DNA of 13,388 nucleotides from an uncultured Olsenella sp. (lineage in GTDB: Bacteria; Actinomycetota; Coriobacteriia; Coriobacteriales; Atopobiaceae): NCBI GenBank assembly GCA_900540955.1, contig UQIF01000036.1, positions 1 to 13,388 of the forward strand, written 5' to 3'. Below are positions 12,182-13,388 of this stretch, in pieces. The notes beneath the pieces are model-generated. The model was not told the DNA's origin. It did not search any database and saw only the letters and a list, made by a program, of their open reading frames with translations. Both the position numbers and the translations under genes were made by a program. Positions within the stretch are counted from its first letter, which is position 1; each line of letters begins with the position of its first letter.

Positions 12182-13388
12182 ATGGCCGAGAAACAGAATA
12201 CCCCAGAAATCCGCTTCGAGGGTTTCACTGACCCTTGGGAACAGCGTAAGTTGGGGGAACTGCTTCTTTTCCAAAATGGTTTTAATGGCTCCAGCGAGTC
12301 ATTTGGAAGCGGGATTCCGCTTATCAGCGTCATGGATGTTCTTGATGATGAATTCATTACGCACGAGACAGTAAGGGGTAAAGCTCGCCTGAATTGCGAA
12401 GAAGCTAGCCGCTATTGTGTTGAGTACGGTGATGTACTGTTTCAGCGCAGCTCGGAAAATCAGGAGGATGCCGGAACGTCGAACGTGTATCTTGACCAGC
12501 ATGTTTCATCCGCTTTCGGAGGATTCGTGATAAGAGGTAAAAAAGTTGGTGAGTATAACCCTATTTTCATTAAATATCTTCTTGGTTCCTCTTTTATTCG
12601 CGAGCAAATTACTCACAGAGCTCAGGGTGCTCAACATATCAATGTGTCGCAGGATACCCTAGCCGATGTTGTTCTCTTGATGCCCTCCATGCGCGAACAG
12701 GAGGCTGTCGGATTGGTTTTCCTCCATCTCGACAACCTCATCACCCTTCATCAGCGTAAGTACGACAAGCTGTGCACGGTGAAGAAATCGATGCTCGACA
12801 AGATGTTTCCGAAACCCGGCAAGACCGAGCCCGAAATCCGCTTCGAGGGTTTTACTGACCCTTGGGAACAGCGTAAGTTGGGGGAACTGCTTCTTTTCCA
12901 AAATGGTTTTAATGGCTCCAGCGAGTCATTTGGAAGCGGGATTCCGCTTATCAGCGTCATGGATGTTCTTGATGATGAATTCATTACGCACGAGACAGTA
13001 AGGGGTAAAGCTCGCCTGAATTGCGAAGAAGCTAGCCGCTATTGTGTTGAGTACGGTGATGTACTGTTTCAGCGCAGCTCGGAAAATCAGGAGGATGCCG
13101 GAACGTCGAACGTGTATCTTGACCAGCATGTTTCATCCGCTTTCGGAGGATTCGTGATAAGAGGTAAAAAAGTTGGTGAGTATAACCCTATTTTCATTAA
13201 ATATCTTCTTGGTTCCTCTTTTATTCGCGAGCAAATTACTCACAGAGCTCAGGGTGCTCAACATATCAATGTGTCGCAGGATACCCTAGCCGATGTTGTT
13301 CTCTTGATGCCCTCCATGCGCGAACAGGAGGCTGTCGGATTGGTTTTCCTCCATCTCGACAACCTCATCACCCTTCATCAGCGTAAGT
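12182..13388 (+). CDS. hsdS: Type I R-M specificity subunit HsdS, open at right edge
   Basis: The start ATG 12182 lies one base after the hsdM stop; the ribosome site is in the hsdM tail. The frame is open for 402 codons to the window end. The layout is the standard two-half HsdS: half 1 from residue 9 (EIRFEGFTDPWEQRKLGELL) through recognition domain 1 to LDNLITLHQRKYDKL, a linker helix (VKKSMLDKMFPKPGK), then half 2 from residue 218. The two halves are the same protein sequence over everything visible, whereas recognition domains normally differ. A symmetric, interrupted-palindrome DNA target is predicted. Codon use and GC of the halves are visibly lower than in hsdM, as is common for exchanged recognition domains. 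The final conserved helix and stop are outside the window. Confidence 0.93.
   Translation, partial: MAEKQNTPEIRFEGFTDPWEQRKLGELLLFQNGFNGSSESFGSGIPLISVMDVLDDEFITHETVRGKARLNCEEASRYCVEYGDVLFQRSSENQEDAGTSNVYLDQHVSSAFGGFVIRGKKVGEYNPIFIKYLLGSSFIREQITHRAQGAQHINVSQDTLADVVLLMPSMREQEAVGLVFLHLDNLITLHQRKYDKLCTVKKSMLDKMFPKPGKTEPEIRFEGFTDPWEQRKLGELLLFQNGFNGSSESFGSGIPLISVMDVLDDEFITHETVRGKARLNCEEASRYCVEYGDVLFQRSSENQEDAGTSNVYLDQHVSSAFGGFVIRGKKVGEYNPIFIKYLLGSSFIREQITHRAQGAQHINVSQDTLADVVLLMPSMREQEAVGLVFLHLDNLITLHQRK
12206..12761 (+). repeat. hsdS tandem repeat unit, copy 1
   Basis: 556 bp repeated in frame 627 bp (209 codons) downstream with one difference, C12226 versus T12853 (TTC/TTT, synonymous). The left boundary is sharp at GAAATCCGC. 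The right boundary is unknown because copy 2 is cut by the window edge. Confidence 0.97.
12833..13388 (+). repeat. hsdS tandem repeat unit, copy 2 (runs off the window)
   Basis: Second copy of 12206-12761. It is still identical at the last base of the window, so the true repeat may be longer and further copies cannot be excluded. Confidence 0.97.

Noticed and set aside
12206..13388. CRISPR or transposon repeat explanation for the tandem copies
   Set aside because: The repeats are 556+ bp, in frame and coincide with HsdS halves; no spacer pattern, terminal inverted repeats or transposase is present.

Overview
The window is high-GC DNA with actinobacterial-looking codon use. Its gene content (YgeY/YgeW-type purine and ureide catabolism, a ModE-type helix-turn-helix fused to a MocA-type nucleotidyltransferase, an MscL with a zinc ribbon, type I R-M) fits an anaerobic gut Coriobacteriia member such as Collinsella or Olsenella. 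That placement is inferred from style and gene content, not from a marker gene.

Positions 1-5610 (+) carry a metabolic cluster: the 3' end of a YgeY-like M20 hydrolase, the knotted carbamoyltransferase YgeW, a carbamate kinase, the HTH/MocA-like fusion, a dihydropyrimidinase/hydantoinase (HyuA) and RidA. Homologues of ygeY, ygeW and hyuA belong to the published anaerobic uric-acid/purine gene set of gut bacteria (with ygeX, ygfK, ssnA, xdhD). The expected flow is ring opening of cyclic ureides by HyuA, phosphorolysis of a carbamoyl-amine by YgeW to carbamoyl phosphate, and ATP recovery by carbamate kinase. RidA would remove the 2-aminoacrylate-type intermediates of a YgeX-like ammonia-lyase, which is not in view. 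The MocA-like domain would help mature the molybdenum hydroxylase. The first three intercistronic gaps each hold a strong stem-loop, and a terminator follows ridA.

Positions 5795-6295 (-) hold mscL with its own terminator. Positions 6459-7240 (-) hold a lower-GC DUF3800 gene. An in-frame TAG replaces the residue after Asp-Glu in its expected N-terminal DESG motif. It is preceded by a leader RNA with a terminator and a competing 8-bp antiterminator pairing, which resembles the DUF3800-associated structured RNA motifs described in the literature.

Positions 7454-8419 (+) hold a small helical protein gene, an N-terminally truncated alpha/beta-hydrolase remnant and a terminator.

Positions 8466 to the end (+) form a compact defence operon behind a consensus -10 box: a ribbon-helix-helix protein, a GIY-YIG nuclease with a DUF4357-like C-terminus, HsdM and HsdS (open at the window edge). 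The HsdS gene is an in-frame tandem duplication. Its two recognition halves are identical over the 556 bp visible except for one synonymous base, so the encoded specificity subunit should be symmetric, or the locus is recombining or misassembled. No hsdR is in the window.
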